A stretch of 64,000 nt of DNA from Candidatus Sphingomonas colombiensis (GCA_029202845.1 CP119315.1:2077001-2141000); one strand, 5' to 3'. Shown: positions 45,550-54,538, numbered from the stretch's first letter. Numbers and translations: made by a program. Notes: generated by a model from the sequence alone, not told the origin.

Positions 45550-47556
45550 ATGTCCGACTCCTTGACCAAATTCATTTTCGGCCGGCTCACGCTGGAATCG
45601 ATTCCCTATCACGAGCCGATCCTGGTCGGCACGTTCGCGATGGTCGTCGCTCGGCGGCATCGCGCTGGTCGGCGCGCTGAGCTACTTCAAGCTGTGGGGC
45701 TACCTCTGGCAGCGAGTGGTTCACCACCGTCGATCACAAGCGCATCGGCATCATGTACATGGTGCTGGGCATCGTCATGCTGCTGCGCGGCTTCGCCGAC
45801 GCGATCATGATGCGCATCGCAGCAGGCGATCGCCTTCAACGGCAGCGAGGGCTATCTCACCGCGCACCATTACGATCAGGTGTTCACCGCGCACGGCGTG
45901 ATCATGATCTTCTTCGTGGCCATGCCGCTGGTGACGGGCCTGATGAACTATATCGTCCCGCTGCAGATCGGCGCGCGCGACGTGTCCTTCCCGTTCCTCA
46001 ACAACTTCAGCTTCTGGATGACGACCGCCGGCGCGGTCTGGTCATGATGGTCGCTGTTCATCGGCGAATTCGCGCGCACCGGCTGGCTGGCTATCCGCCG
46101 CTTTCGGGACTGACTACAGTCCGGACGTCGGGGTCGATTATTACATATGGGCGCTGCAGGTGGCCGGTGTCGGCACGCTGTTGTCCGGCGTCAACCTGAT
46201 CGCGACCATCGTGAAGCTGCGTGCGCCCGGCATGACGATGATGAAGATGCCGGTCTTCACCTGGTCGGCGCTCGTGCACCAACGTGCTGATCGTCGCCGC
46301 TTTCCCGGTGCTGACCGCCGTGCTCGCGCTGCTCGCCTCGACCGCTTCGCTCGGCACGCATTTCTTCACGAACGACGCTGGGCGGCAACCCGATGATGTA
46401 CGTGAACATGATCTGGATCTGGGGCCACCCGGAGGTTTACATCCTCGATCCTGCCCGCGTTCGGCGTGTTCAGCGAGGTCGTCTCGACCTTCACGCGGCA
46501 AGCGGCTCTTCGGCTATACGTCGATGGTCTATGCGCTGATCGTCATCTGCATCCTGTCCTATCTCGTGTGGCTGCATCACTTCTTCACGATGGGATCGGG
46601 CGCGACCGTCAACAGCTTCTTCGGCATCACGACGATGATCATCTCGATCCCGACGGGCGCGAAGATCTTCAACTGGCTGTTCACGATGTACAAGGGCCGC
46701 ATCCGCTTACGAGCTGCCCATGATGTGGGCGATCGCCTTCATGCTGACGTTCGTGATCGGCGGCATGACCGGCGTGCTGCTCGCCGTGCCCCCGGCCGAT
46801 TTCGTGCTGCACAACTCGCTGTTCCTGGTCGCGCACTTCCATAACGTGATCATCGGCGGCGTGGTGTTCGGGATGTTCGCCGGCATCAATTACTGGTGGC
46901 CCAAGGCATTCGGCTTCAAGCTCGACCGCAAATGGGGTCTGGTGAGCTTCTGGAGCTGGGTGATCGGCTTCTGGGTGGCGTTCACCCCGCTCTATGTGCT
47001 GGGCCTGATGGGCATCACCCGCCGGCTGCGCACGTTCGACGATCCGAGCCTGCAGATCTGGTTCATCATCGCCGGGATCGGCGCCGCGATCATCGCGGTG
47101 GGCATCGCCGCCTTCCTCGTCCAGATCTACGTCAGCATCCGCAACCGCGAGGCGCTGAAGGACGTGACGGGCGATCCGTGGAACGGCCGTTCGCTGGAAT
47201 GGTCCACCTCGTCGCCGCCGCCGGAATATAATTTCGCGTTCACGCCGGTGATCCACGATCTCGACGCATGGGCCGATATGAAAGCACGCAAGGCGTTCGC
47301 GCCGGAGCAGGGCTGGATGGACATCCATATGCCGCGCAACACCGGCGCTGGGATCATCCTCGCCGGCCTGTCGATGGCCGTCGGCTTCGGCATGATCTGG
47401 CACATGTGGTGGATGGCCGTGCTGGGGATGCTGGGGGTGATCGGCTATGCGATCTTCCACAGCTTCAATTACGATCGCGATTTCAACATTCCGGCCGCCG
47501 AAGTGGCCGAAACGGAAACCGCGCGCCTGAAGGCGCTGGCGGCGACGGGGGCCTGA
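45550..47556 (+). pseudogene. cyoB: CyoB, ubiquinol oxidase subunit I, frameshifted
   Basis: Heme-copper catalytic subunit of the bo3 quinol oxidase: reduces oxygen and pumps protons. Conserved blocks: TVDHKRIGIMYMVLG, HGVIMIFFVAMPLVTGLMNY, NNFSFWM, GHPEVYILILPAFGVFSEVV (CuB His and Tyr), HHFFTMGSG, SIPTGAKIFNWLFT, and the heme ligands in LVAHFHNVIIGG. About ten shifts fall between 45645 and 46710; beyond 46720 the frame is clean to FNIPAAEVAE and the stop. Where checked, they are single-base insertions or deletions (for example GTGCT read as GTCGCT). Sequence error is the likely cause. Confidence 0.92.
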
Positions 47557-47559
47557 ACC

Positions 47560-48189
47560 ATGGCGCAACGCAACCTGACCGCCGCCGACGGAACGCCCGT
47601 CTATTGGGAAACGACGCCGCATCATGAGGAGAGCGGGTCCAGCACGATGCTGGGCTTCTGGATCTACATCATGAGCGACTGCCTCATTTTCGCGATGCTG
47701 TTCGCGTCATGGGGCGTCTATGGCCGCAATTTCGCGGGCGGCCCCACCTCGCACGAACTGTTCGATCTGAAACTGGTGGCGCTCAACACCGCGCTGCTGC
47801 TGTTCTCGTCGATCACTTACGGTTTCGCGATGATCGCGGCGCATGCGAAGCGCAAACAGGCGACACTCGGCTGGCTGGCGGTGACACTGTTGTTCGGCCT
47901 GGGCTTCCTCGCGATCGAATTATACGAATTCTCGCACTTCATCCACGAAGGCGCGGGCCCGTCGCGTTCGGCGTTCCTCTCCAGCTTCTTCACGCTGGTC
48001 GGCACCCACGGGCTGCACGTCACCTTCGGCTCGATCTGGTTGGTCGTGCTGATGGTGCAGGTGTCGCGCAAGGGGCTGCTGACCGCCAATGTGCGGCGGC
48101 TGGAATGCCTGTCGCTGTTCTGGCACTTCCTCGACGTCGTGTGGATCGGCGTCTTCACCTTCGTCTATCTGCTGGGGTCGATGGCATGA
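47560..48189 (+). CDS. cyoC: CyoC, ubiquinol oxidase subunit III
   Basis: Membrane subunit III of the bo3 quinol oxidase. 209 residues, five hydrophobic segments. The family pattern shows in STMLGFWIYIMSDCLIFAMLFASWGVY at about residues 27-52, FLAIELYEFSHFI with the conserved acidic residue, and GTHGLHVTFGSIWLVVLM, ending FWHFLDVVWIGVFTFVYLLG. It starts four bases after cyoB and its stop overlaps the cyoD ATG (ATGA), so all four cyo genes form one operon. Confidence 0.95.
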   Translation: MAQRNLTAADGTPVYWETTPHHEESGSSTMLGFWIYIMSDCLIFAMLFASWGVYGRNFAGGPTSHELFDLKLVALNTALLLFSSITYGFAMIAAHAKRKQATLGWLAVTLLFGLGFLAIELYEFSHFIHEGAGPSRSAFLSSFFTLVGTHGLHVTFGSIWLVVLMVQVSRKGLLTANVRRLECLSLFWHFLDVVWIGVFTFVYLLGSMA

Positions 48190-48581
48190 GCGCGCATCAA
48201 CACGAAACCGACGATCATGGCGCCGGCGGCGCGGCGCATGGCACGCGGCGCGATTATATCACCGGCTTCCTGCTTTCGGTGGTGCTCACCGCCGTGCCGT
48301 TCGCGCTGGTGATGAGCGGCGTGATCGCGGACAAGACGATCACCGCCGGGATCATCATGGCGTTCGCGGTGGTGCAGATCGTCGTCCACATGATCTACTT
48401 CCTCCACATGAACGGCCGCTCGGAAAACGGCTGGACGCTGATGGCGCTGATCTTCACGATCATCATCATCGTGATCGCGCTGGCGGGTTCCTTGTGGGTG
48501 ATGATCAACATGAACTATCACATGATGCCGCCGATGCCGGAGGTGCATAGCGTGCATACGATGGACATGGGCGGGATGTGA
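48186..48581 (+). CDS. cyoD: CyoD, ubiquinol oxidase subunit IV
   Basis: Small subunit IV of the bo3 oxidase, thought to help assemble the CuB site. 131 residues with a His-rich N-terminus, then three membrane helices: YITGFLLSVVLTAVPFALVM, AGIIMAFAVVQIVVHMIYFLHM and LIFTIIIIVIALAGSLWVMI. The last 25 residues are Met/His-rich (MNYHMMPPMPEVHSVHTM), which may bind copper. The start overlaps the cyoC stop. No cyoE (heme O synthase) follows. Confidence 0.92.
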   Translation: MSAHQHETDDHGAGGAAHGTRRDYITGFLLSVVLTAVPFALVMSGVIADKTITAGIIMAFAVVQIVVHMIYFLHMNGRSENGWTLMALIFTIIIIVIALAGSLWVMINMNYHMMPPMPEVHSVHTMDMGGM

Positions 48582-48607
48582 GCAGGGCCACGCCCGACAC
48601 CTTTCCC

Positions 48608-48649
48608 CGGCCCGCTTCGCCCCATCGGCGAGGCGGGCCGTTGCCGTTT
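48608..48649 (+). terminator. hairpin after the cyo operon
   Basis: CGGCCCGC pairs with GCGGGCCG, with an inner TCGCC/GGCGA stem, followed by TTGCCGTTT. It may partly end the cyo transcript before SURF1. Confidence 0.55.
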
Positions 48650-48660
48650 GGCGGCAACGC

Positions 48661-49329
48661 ATGAAGTCGATCGCGGCGCGGCTGCTGACGATCGCGGCGA
48701 TCCTGGGCTTTCTTGCGCTCGGCGTGTGGCAGGTCGAGCGGTTGCAGTGGAAGCGTGAACTGATCCGGCAGGTGGAGGCGAAGCTCGCCGCAGCGCCGGT
48801 GCCCGCGCCACCCGCCACTTATCGCGCAGGCAAGGCGGATACCTACACCCGCGTCGTGGCGCGTGGACAATGGCTGCCCGGCCATGACGCCTATGTGCAG
48901 GCGGTGACCGCGCTGGGCGGCGGTTATTGGGTGATGACCCCGCTCGATACGCCGCATGGCCGGATCATCATCAATCGCGGTTTCGTGCCCAACGACATGC
49001 GCGGCCGCGCACCCGCGGCGAGCGGCGCGGCGAGCGTCACCGGGCTGCTGCGGCTGAACGAGCCGGGCGGCGGCTTCCTGCGCGCCAATGATCCGGCCGC
49101 CGATCGCTGGTATTCGCGCGACGTCACCGCGATCGCGGCGGCGCGCGGGCTCGGCCCGGTCGCGCCGTGGTTCATCGACGCGGGCGCGAATGGCGACGCA
49201 TGGCCGCGCGGCGGGCTGACCATCGTCACCTTCCGTAACAGCCATCTGAGCTATGCGCTGACCTGGTTCGCGATGGCCGCGCTGCTCGCCGTGCTGGCGT
49301 GGCGCGCGTGGCGCAAGGGGGCCGGGTGA
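48661..49329 (+). CDS. SURF1 family oxidase assembly protein
   Basis: Inner-membrane assembly factor for heme-copper oxidases. 222 residues: membrane helix near residues 7-22 (LLTIAAILGFLALGVWQVER with the conserved GxWQxxR-type motif), a periplasmic domain with GYWVMTPLDTPHGRIIINRGFVP (the SURF1 signature) and RWYSRDVTAIAAARGLGPVAPWFID, then a second helix (NSHLSYALTWFAMAALLAVLAW). SURF1 usually serves cytochrome c oxidase; here it directly follows a quinol oxidase operon. Its stop overlaps the regB start (GTGA). Confidence 0.9.
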   Translation: MKSIAARLLTIAAILGFLALGVWQVERLQWKRELIRQVEAKLAAAPVPAPPATYRAGKADTYTRVVARGQWLPGHDAYVQAVTALGGGYWVMTPLDTPHGRIIINRGFVPNDMRGRAPAASGAASVTGLLRLNEPGGGFLRANDPAADRWYSRDVTAIAAARGLGPVAPWFIDAGANGDAWPRGGLTIVTFRNSHLSYALTWFAMAALLAVLAWRAWRKGAG

Positions 49330-50663
49330 CCGCCATTCCGCGCCCGGACGATGCCGCGCGGCGCAACCTGCTGCTGCTGATCCTGCTGCGCTGGCTGGCG
49401 GTGGGCGGGCAGCTGGTGACGATCCTGGTGGTCGAATTCGGCATGGGCATCCGCCTGCCGCTCGCGCCGATGCTGACGACGATCGGCGGGCTGGTGGTGC
49501 TGAACCTCGTCCAGCTCGCCACCGCGCGCTTCCCCGTCACCAATGCCGAACTGCTCGGCGCGCTGCTGATCGACGTCACCGCGCTCAGCGTGCAGCTCGC
49601 GCTGTCCGGCGGCGCGACCAATCCGTTCATCACCCTGTTCCTGTTGCAGGTGGTGCTGGGGGCGGTGCTGCTCGAAACATGGTCCAGCTGGCTGCTGGTC
49701 GCGGTGACGAGCGGGGCGTTCGCGCTGCTCGCGGCTGTCCACCGCCCGCTGCCGCTGCCCGCCGGCTTCGCCAGCCGGTTGTCGGTGCCCTATATGGTGG
49801 GGAGCTGGCTCACCTTCACGATGGCGGCGGTGCTGCTCGTCATGTTCGTGACGCGCAGCGCGCGCAACCTGCGCCAGCGCGACGCGCACCTTGCGGCGAT
49901 GCGTCAGCGCGCGGCGGAACAGGAACAGATCGTGCGGATGGGATTGCTGGCGAGCGGCGCGGCGCACGAACTGGGCACCCCCTTGTCGACGCTGTCGGTG
50001 ACATTGGGTGACTGGCGGCGCGAGGCGGATGTACGCGCCTATCCCCGGCTCGCCGCTGAGATTGCCGATCTGGAAACCGAGGTGGCGCGCTGCAAGGAGA
50101 TCCTCGCCGGCATCCTGTTCGCCGCCGGCGAGGTGACGGGGGAGGCACCCGCGCGCACCACGCTGCGCCGCTTCGTCGGGCGGATTATCGCGCGCTGGGG
50201 CGGGGCGGTGACGCTCGACGATTGCCTGTGGCGCGATCCGCCGATCGTTGCCGATCGCGCGCTGGCGCAAACGCTCGTCAACCTGTTCGACAATGCGATC
50301 GAGGCCGGCGCGACCGCCATCACGCTGACGCTCGCGCTCGATGACAATGAGGATGGCGACGAGGAGATCGTGATCGCGGTGCGCGATGACGGACGCGGCT
50401 TCCCGCCCGATTTCCTCGACAGCATCGGCCGCCCGTATCAGAGCACCAAGGAGCGGCGCGGCGCCGGGCTGGGGCTGTTCCTCGCCACCAATGTGCTGCG
50501 CACGCTGGGCGGATCGCTGATGGCGAGCAACGACGCACATCGCGGCGCGATCGTCACGCTCCGGCTGCCGCTCGCCGCGCTCGCGCTGGAAGAGGCACCC
50601 GTGGAAAATGTCGCGCGGGGCGAATGGGGCCGGGATGAATGGGCCGAGGGGGATTGGAAATGA
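49326..50663 (+). CDS. regB: RegB/PrrB/ActS-type redox sensor histidine kinase
   Basis: Membrane histidine kinase that senses the quinone pool redox state. Six hydrophobic segments in residues 20-170, the quinone-binding motif GGATNPF at residues 95-101, the H-box ASGAAHELGTPLSTLS with His 214, a conserved Cys 256 (ARCKEILAGI) that aligns in position with the redox Cys of Rhodobacter RegB, and an ATPase domain with NLFDNAIEAG and GRGFPPDF, then GAGLGLFLATNVL. 445 residues from GTG at 49326, overlapping the SURF1 stop. regA follows with ATGA overlap. Confidence 0.93.
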   Translation: MTAIPRPDDAARRNLLLLILLRWLAVGGQLVTILVVEFGMGIRLPLAPMLTTIGGLVVLNLVQLATARFPVTNAELLGALLIDVTALSVQLALSGGATNPFITLFLLQVVLGAVLLETWSSWLLVAVTSGAFALLAAVHRPLPLPAGFASRLSVPYMVGSWLTFTMAAVLLVMFVTRSARNLRQRDAHLAAMRQRAAEQEQIVRMGLLASGAAHELGTPLSTLSVTLGDWRREADVRAYPRLAAEIADLETEVARCKEILAGILFAAGEVTGEAPARTTLRRFVGRIIARWGGAVTLDDCLWRDPPIVADRALAQTLVNLFDNAIEAGATAITLTLALDDNEDGDEEIVIAVRDDGRGFPPDFLDSIGRPYQSTKERRGAGLGLFLATNVLRTLGGSLMASNDAHRGAIVTLRLPLAALALEEAPVENVARGEWGRDEWAEGDWK

Positions 50664-51190
50664 GCGTCGGCCGGTTGCTGATCGTCGAGGATGACGCGAT
50701 GTTCGCCCGCACGCTCGGGCGCTCGTTCGAGCGGCGCGGCTATCAGGTCGAGGTGCTGAACGGCCCCGATGCGGTGGAGGAAGTCGCGCGGCGCTTCGCC
50801 CCCGATCATGCGGTGATCGATCTGCGGCTCGGCGGCGGCGCTTCCGGGCTGACCTGCGTTAAGATGCTCCATGCGATCGATCCGGCGATGCGCATCGTGG
50901 TGCTGACCGGCTTCGCCAGCATCGCCACCGCGGTTGAGGCGATCAAGCTCGGCGCGACCAATTACCTCACCAAGCCCGCCAATACCGACGATATCGAGGC
51001 CGCCTTCGCACGGGTGGACGGCGATCCCGGCGCCGACATCGCCACCCGCGCGACGAGCATCAAGACGCTGGAATGGGAACATATCCATCAGACGCTGGTG
51101 GATACGGATTTCAACATATCGGAGGCCGCACGCCGCTTGGGGCTGCACCGGCGGACGCTCGCGCGGAAGCTGGAGAAGCGGCATATCTGA
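50660..51190 (+). CDS. regA: RegA/PrrA/ActR-type response regulator
   Basis: DNA-binding partner of RegB controlling respiratory and redox genes. Receiver domain: LLIVEDDAMFARTL at the start, phospho-acceptor Asp 54 in HAVIDLRLGGG, TGFASIATAVEAIKLGATNYLTKPA with the Thr and Lys switch residues. The C-terminal Fis-type helix-turn-helix is DTDFNISEAARRLGLHRRTL followed by ARKLEKR, which is almost invariant in RegA proteins. 176 residues. The start overlaps regB. Natural targets would include the adjacent cyo operon, though no operator was identified. Confidence 0.94.
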   Translation: MSVGRLLIVEDDAMFARTLGRSFERRGYQVEVLNGPDAVEEVARRFAPDHAVIDLRLGGGASGLTCVKMLHAIDPAMRIVVLTGFASIATAVEAIKLGATNYLTKPANTDDIEAAFARVDGDPGADIATRATSIKTLEWEHIHQTLVDTDFNISEAARRLGLHRRTLARKLEKRHI

Positions 51191-51311
51191 GGCGGGAGGG
51201 GTGGCGGGGCGCGCGCCATTTGTCGCCGTCCGTTGGTGAAGTTGGCTTGCTCGAAATCGGTCGATCGTTCAACTTCATCTTGTTCGGGCGCGGTTCTGGG
51301 GGTGAGAAGCG

Positions 51312-52112
51312 GTGGGCAAGTGGTTCGGCGGTATAGTCACTGCGCTGGTCATCCTGGCGATGACATCAGCGTTGGGCGCGTGGTTGAAGGCGCCGATCGA
51401 CGATTGGGTGAGTCGGGATCGCCTGCAGGCTGAGGTTCAACTCGCTCCATGGTATGCGCGTCCAGCTGTACCGGCCCAGTCGAAACAGGCGTCCGCTTCC
51501 GACGATGCGCTGAATAATGCGCTGGCGAAGCTCCGCGTTGACGCGGACAGCTCGGATTACGGCATCGCTCGCGTCACTGTTACTAACGATAGCAGCAATC
51601 CGGTTACCAATATAAACTTCCGACTCATGCCGCCGCTATCCGCGCAAGACGCCTTGATTATTGATGCCGCCGGTAAGACGAGCAGTCTGCACGATGTGAA
51701 CAGAATCATGCTTCCAGATATGAAGCCCGGCGACAAGGCGCTCGTCTATCTTTGGGGTAATTACAGCTCCTATCTCTTTCCGGAGCGATTCCGCACCTAT
51801 TCGTCCGCCGGCCGTTTCCGCGTGAACTATGATTGGCCCACGGCGCAAGATCGAGCTTACGAAAGCGGCATAGGCCGCTTCCTCGACGACTACGCGGTGT
51901 CATTCGTATGGGTGAGTAGTGGAGCACTCACATTGCTCTTCGGCTTGATGGCCGCCGTATACAATGGCTATTATAAGCTTCTGCTGAAGGACGAAGGGCA
52001 TTATAACGCAGAGCGAACTCGCTACCTTGCGGACCCGGAGAAATTTGAACCTAAATCGACGGTTTCGGTTGCGCTGGAGCTGTCAGCCCAGCAGCCCGTA
52101 TCCGCCCCGTAG
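51312..52112 (+). CDS. hypothetical two-helix membrane protein
   Basis: Not recognised. 266 residues: membrane helix at about 5-24 (FGGIVTALVILAMTSALGAW), a large extracytoplasmic region (VTVTNDSSNPVTNINFRLMPP, YLWGNYSSYLFPERFRTY), a second helix near 200-222 (FVWVSSGALTLLFGLMAAVY) and a cytoplasmic tail with LLLKDEGHYNAERTRYL. The middle looks like a beta-sandwich domain. Codon use is visibly less GC-biased than its neighbours (many A/T third positions), suggesting recent acquisition. It stands alone between regA and a convergent gene. GTG at 51312 is the likely start, with no strong ribosome binding site. Confidence 0.6.
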   Translation: MGKWFGGIVTALVILAMTSALGAWLKAPIDDWVSRDRLQAEVQLAPWYARPAVPAQSKQASASDDALNNALAKLRVDADSSDYGIARVTVTNDSSNPVTNINFRLMPPLSAQDALIIDAAGKTSSLHDVNRIMLPDMKPGDKALVYLWGNYSSYLFPERFRTYSSAGRFRVNYDWPTAQDRAYESGIGRFLDDYAVSFVWVSSGALTLLFGLMAAVYNGYYKLLLKDEGHYNAERTRYLADPEKFEPKSTVSVALELSAQQPVSAP

Positions 52113-52166
52113 ATGGCAGCTCTCACTAATCAGATTCCCGAAAAGCGGCACGTCGACTAACCACCA

Positions 52167-52250
52167 CTAACGGGCGTTCACGCCTTCGAGCAGCGGGTGC
52201 GGCCCGGTGACCTTCGGCACGCGGCCGAGGCTCACCGGGCGGGCGTCTGT
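52167..52250 (-). pseudogene. possible gene remnant downstream of the glutaryl-CoA dehydrogenase gene
   Basis: On the minus strand, immediately past the glutaryl-CoA dehydrogenase stop, a frame reads TDARPVSLGRVPKVTGPHPL then LEGVNAR and a stop at 52167. It looks like the C-terminal end of a longer protein with no start of its own, except a GTG giving 22 residues. The parent family was not identified. The rest of 52113-52166 shows nothing. It may be chance. Confidence 0.25.
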
Positions 52251-53434
52251 CAGAAGGCGGCGATTCCGGTGATCGCGCGGCCGAGGATGAGCGCGTGGAC
52301 GTCGTGCGCGCCTTCATAGGTATTGACGGTTTCGAGGTTCATCAGGTGGCGCATCACCTGATATTCGCCGGAAATGCCGTTGCCGCCGTGCATGTCGCGC
52401 GCTTGCCGCGCGATATCGAGCGCCTTGCCGACATTGTTGCGCTTGACGATCGAGATCATCTCGGGCGCGAATTTGCCCTCGTCCATCAGCCGGCCGACGC
52501 GCAATGAGGCTTGCAGGCCGAGCGCGATCTCGGTCTCCATGTCGGCGAGCTTCTTCTGATAAAGCTGGTTGGCGGCGAGCGGGCGGCCGAACTGGTGACG
52601 ATCGAGCCCATATTGCCGCGCGGCGTGGAAGCAAAATTCCGCTGCGCCGAGCGATCCCCACGAAATGCCGTAGCGCGCGCGGTTGAGGCAGCCGAATGGC
52701 CCCTTTAGCCCCTGCACCTCAGGGAGCAGCGCATCCTCGCCGACCTCCACATCATCCATCATCACCATGCCGGTGATCGACGCGCGCAAGGAGAGCTTGC
52801 CCTCGATCTTCGGCGCGGAGAGGCCCTTCATGCCTTTTTCGAGGACGAAGCCGCGGATGCCGCCGCCATGCGCATCGGATTTGGCCCAGATCACGAACAC
52901 GTCCGCGATCGGCGCGTTCGAAATCCACGTCTTGCTGCCGGAAATGCGATAGCCGCCGTCGGTCTTCACCGCGCGGGTCTTCATGCCGCCGGGGTCCGAT
53001 CCCGCGTCCGGCTCGGTCAGGCCGAAGCAGCCGATCCATTCGCCGCTGGCGAGCTTCGGCAGATATTTCCGGCGCTGCTCTTCCGATCCGTAAGCGTAGA
53101 TCGGGTACATCACGAGGCTCGACTGGACGCTCATCATCGAGCGATAGCCCGAGTCGATCCGCTCCACCTCGCGCGCGACGAGGCCGTAGGCGACGTATGA
53201 CGCGCCGACCCCGCCATATTCTTCCGGCACGGTGGGGCCGAGCAGGCCCAATGCGCCCATCTCGCGGAAGATTTCCGGATCGGTGTGTTCGTTGGCGAAA
53301 GCATCGATGATGCGCGGGGCCAGCCGATCCTCGGCATAGGATCGCGCGGTATCGCGCACCATCCGCTCGTCATCGCTCAACTGATCGTCGAGCAAAAAGG
53401 GGTCCGCCCAATCGAACGCGCCCATGCCGGCCAT
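52250..53434 (-). CDS. gcdH: glutaryl-CoA dehydrogenase
   Basis: FAD-dependent acyl-CoA dehydrogenase that oxidatively decarboxylates glutaryl-CoA to crotonyl-CoA in lysine/tryptophan degradation. Motifs: ARSYAEDRLAPRI, CFGLTEPDAGSDPGGMKTRA, GSKTWISNAPIAD, RYGISWGSLGAAEFC, QFGRPLAANQLYQKKLADM and the end NTYEGAHDVHALILGRAITG with catalytic Glu near 374, matching GCDH rather than other ACADs. The start at 53434 (MAGMGAFDWADP) is chosen because GAGGAG lies six bases upstream; the ATG at 53440 would abut it. 394 residues. An FxDxF gene lies upstream on the same strand. Confidence 0.9.
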   Translation of the reverse strand: MAGMGAFDWADPFLLDDQLSDDERMVRDTARSYAEDRLAPRIIDAFANEHTDPEIFREMGALGLLGPTVPEEYGGVGASYVAYGLVAREVERIDSGYRSMMSVQSSLVMYPIYAYGSEEQRRKYLPKLASGEWIGCFGLTEPDAGSDPGGMKTRAVKTDGGYRISGSKTWISNAPIADVFVIWAKSDAHGGGIRGFVLEKGMKGLSAPKIEGKLSLRASITGMVMMDDVEVGEDALLPEVQGLKGPFGCLNRARYGISWGSLGAAEFCFHAARQYGLDRHQFGRPLAANQLYQKKLADMETEIALGLQASLRVGRLMDEGKFAPEMISIVKRNNVGKALDIARQARDMHGGNGISGEYQVMRHLMNLETVNTYEGAHDVHALILGRAITGIAAF

Positions 53435-53503
53435 CACCATCTCCTCACGTCTGCGTGTCGCTTCGCGGGAATGGCGATGATTGTCCAGAGGGCGCGGGCA
53501 GCA

Positions 53504-53539
53504 AAAAGGGCCGTCCGCCAACCGGCGAACGGCCCTTTT
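53504..53539. terminator. bidirectional terminator hairpin
   Basis: AAAAGGGCCGT pairs with ACGGCCCTTTT (11 bp), with an inner CGCC/GGCG stem and short loop. It lies 19 bases beyond the FxDxF gene stop and upstream of the dehydrogenase start. Confidence 0.85.
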
Positions 53540-53557
53540 GCCAAACGATCCGGCCGA

Positions 53558-54085
53558 TCAGGCGAAGCGGACGGTCGCCGTCGTGCGGCGGCGATGGCGC
53601 ATCGCACCCGCGACGCCGCCCATGCCGAGGATCATCAGCGCCCAGGTCGCCGGTTCCGGCACCGCGCCGATCGCGCCGGCGGTGAAGGAGACGAACCCGC
53701 CGTAGCTCGAAAACGCCTGCGCGTTCTTGTAGCTGACCGACAGGGTCTGCAGCCCGGCGAGGACCGGCAGCGAGATCGTGCGATCCTCCAGGATGCCGGT
53801 GCTGTTGATGTCGAAATCGACGCCGTTCAGCGTGACCTTGGTGAAATCAAGGTTGGTGAGCGTGAGCTTCAGCCCGATCGAGCCGACGAAGCCGAACACA
53901 TCACCGTCCGACGGCACGGTGAAGTTATAGACGTCGGTCCCCGAACGGTGCGGGTTCAGGTTTCCGAAGGCGCCGCTCAGCGTGCCGAGCACCGGAACCA
54001 GGTTGATCGTCGTTGCCGCCGAAGCCGGCGCTGCGACGAATGCCGCGGCGGCTGCCGTAGCGAAGAAAGCCATCGTCTTCATCAT
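53558..54085 (-). CDS. FxDxF family PEP-CTERM protein
   Basis: Exported protein of 175 residues. Signal peptide MKTMAFFATAAAAAFVAAPASA, a beta-rich middle (DVYNFTVPSDGDVFGFVGSI, LTLTNLDFTKVTLNGVDFDI with the FxDxF-like core), and a C-terminal sorting signal AVPEPATWALMILGMGG then AGAMRHRRRTT: the PEPxxWA motif, hydrophobic helix and arginine cluster. It is the second such signal in the window. A role at the cell surface or in exopolysaccharide matrix is inferred from the family. A terminator follows. Confidence 0.85.
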   Translation of the reverse strand: MMKTMAFFATAAAAAFVAAPASAATTINLVPVLGTLSGAFGNLNPHRSGTDVYNFTVPSDGDVFGFVGSIGLKLTLTNLDFTKVTLNGVDFDINSTGILEDRTISLPVLAGLQTLSVSYKNAQAFSSYGGFVSFTAGAIGAVPEPATWALMILGMGGVAGAMRHRRRTTATVRFA

Positions 54086-54187
54086 ATCACTCCCCGAACT
54101 GTCGGGGCGGCGGATGCCGGGTTTCCTGCATTAATAAAAGATTAACGTGGCGTTGCAGTGTTCCAATTTGGAACGCGAGCGAAAGGC

Positions 54188-54538
54188 TCAGCCCAGCTCA
54201 TGGGCGTAGCGCGGCTGATCGATTGCGAGCGTATCGAGCGCGCATGCCTTCATGTGCGCGATCAGCCGGGCATCGTCCGGCGCGATGTCGCCATGGCGGA
54301 TCGCCTCCACCAGCAAGCGATCGAGCGCGTCACGGTCTCCGGTGTCGTCGCGCCCGAGCAGCGCGGCGATGCGGGTGGCGGCGCGGGCATCGGCGGACGC
54401 GCCGAGCGCCATGTCGCGCGCCGCGATCTCCAGCGCGTTGCGTGCGACGCGGAGCGTGAAACCGCTCGCGCTGCCGTCGACCGGGAGCCAGCCGGCGACG
54501 CCCGCTACCAATGCCTCTGCGGTGGGATGAGTGATCAT
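54188..54538 (-). CDS. DUF6285 domain protein
   Basis: Small helical protein of 116 residues. It starts MITHPTAEALVAGVAGWLP, then FTLRVARNALEIAARDM (the conserved middle of DUF6285), and ends LLVEAIRHGDIAPDDARLIA with HMKACALDTLAIDQPRY. The ATG at 54538 overlaps the stop of the phosphotransferase gene (ATGA), so it is coupled to it. DUF6285 genes are commonly found beside aminoglycoside-phosphotransferase-like and acyl-CoA dehydrogenase genes, and that grouping is repeated here. Function unknown. Confidence 0.75.
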   Translation of the reverse strand: MITHPTAEALVAGVAGWLPVDGSASGFTLRVARNALEIAARDMALGASADARAATRIAALLGRDDTGDRDALDRLLVEAIRHGDIAPDDARLIAHMKACALDTLAIDQPRYAHELG

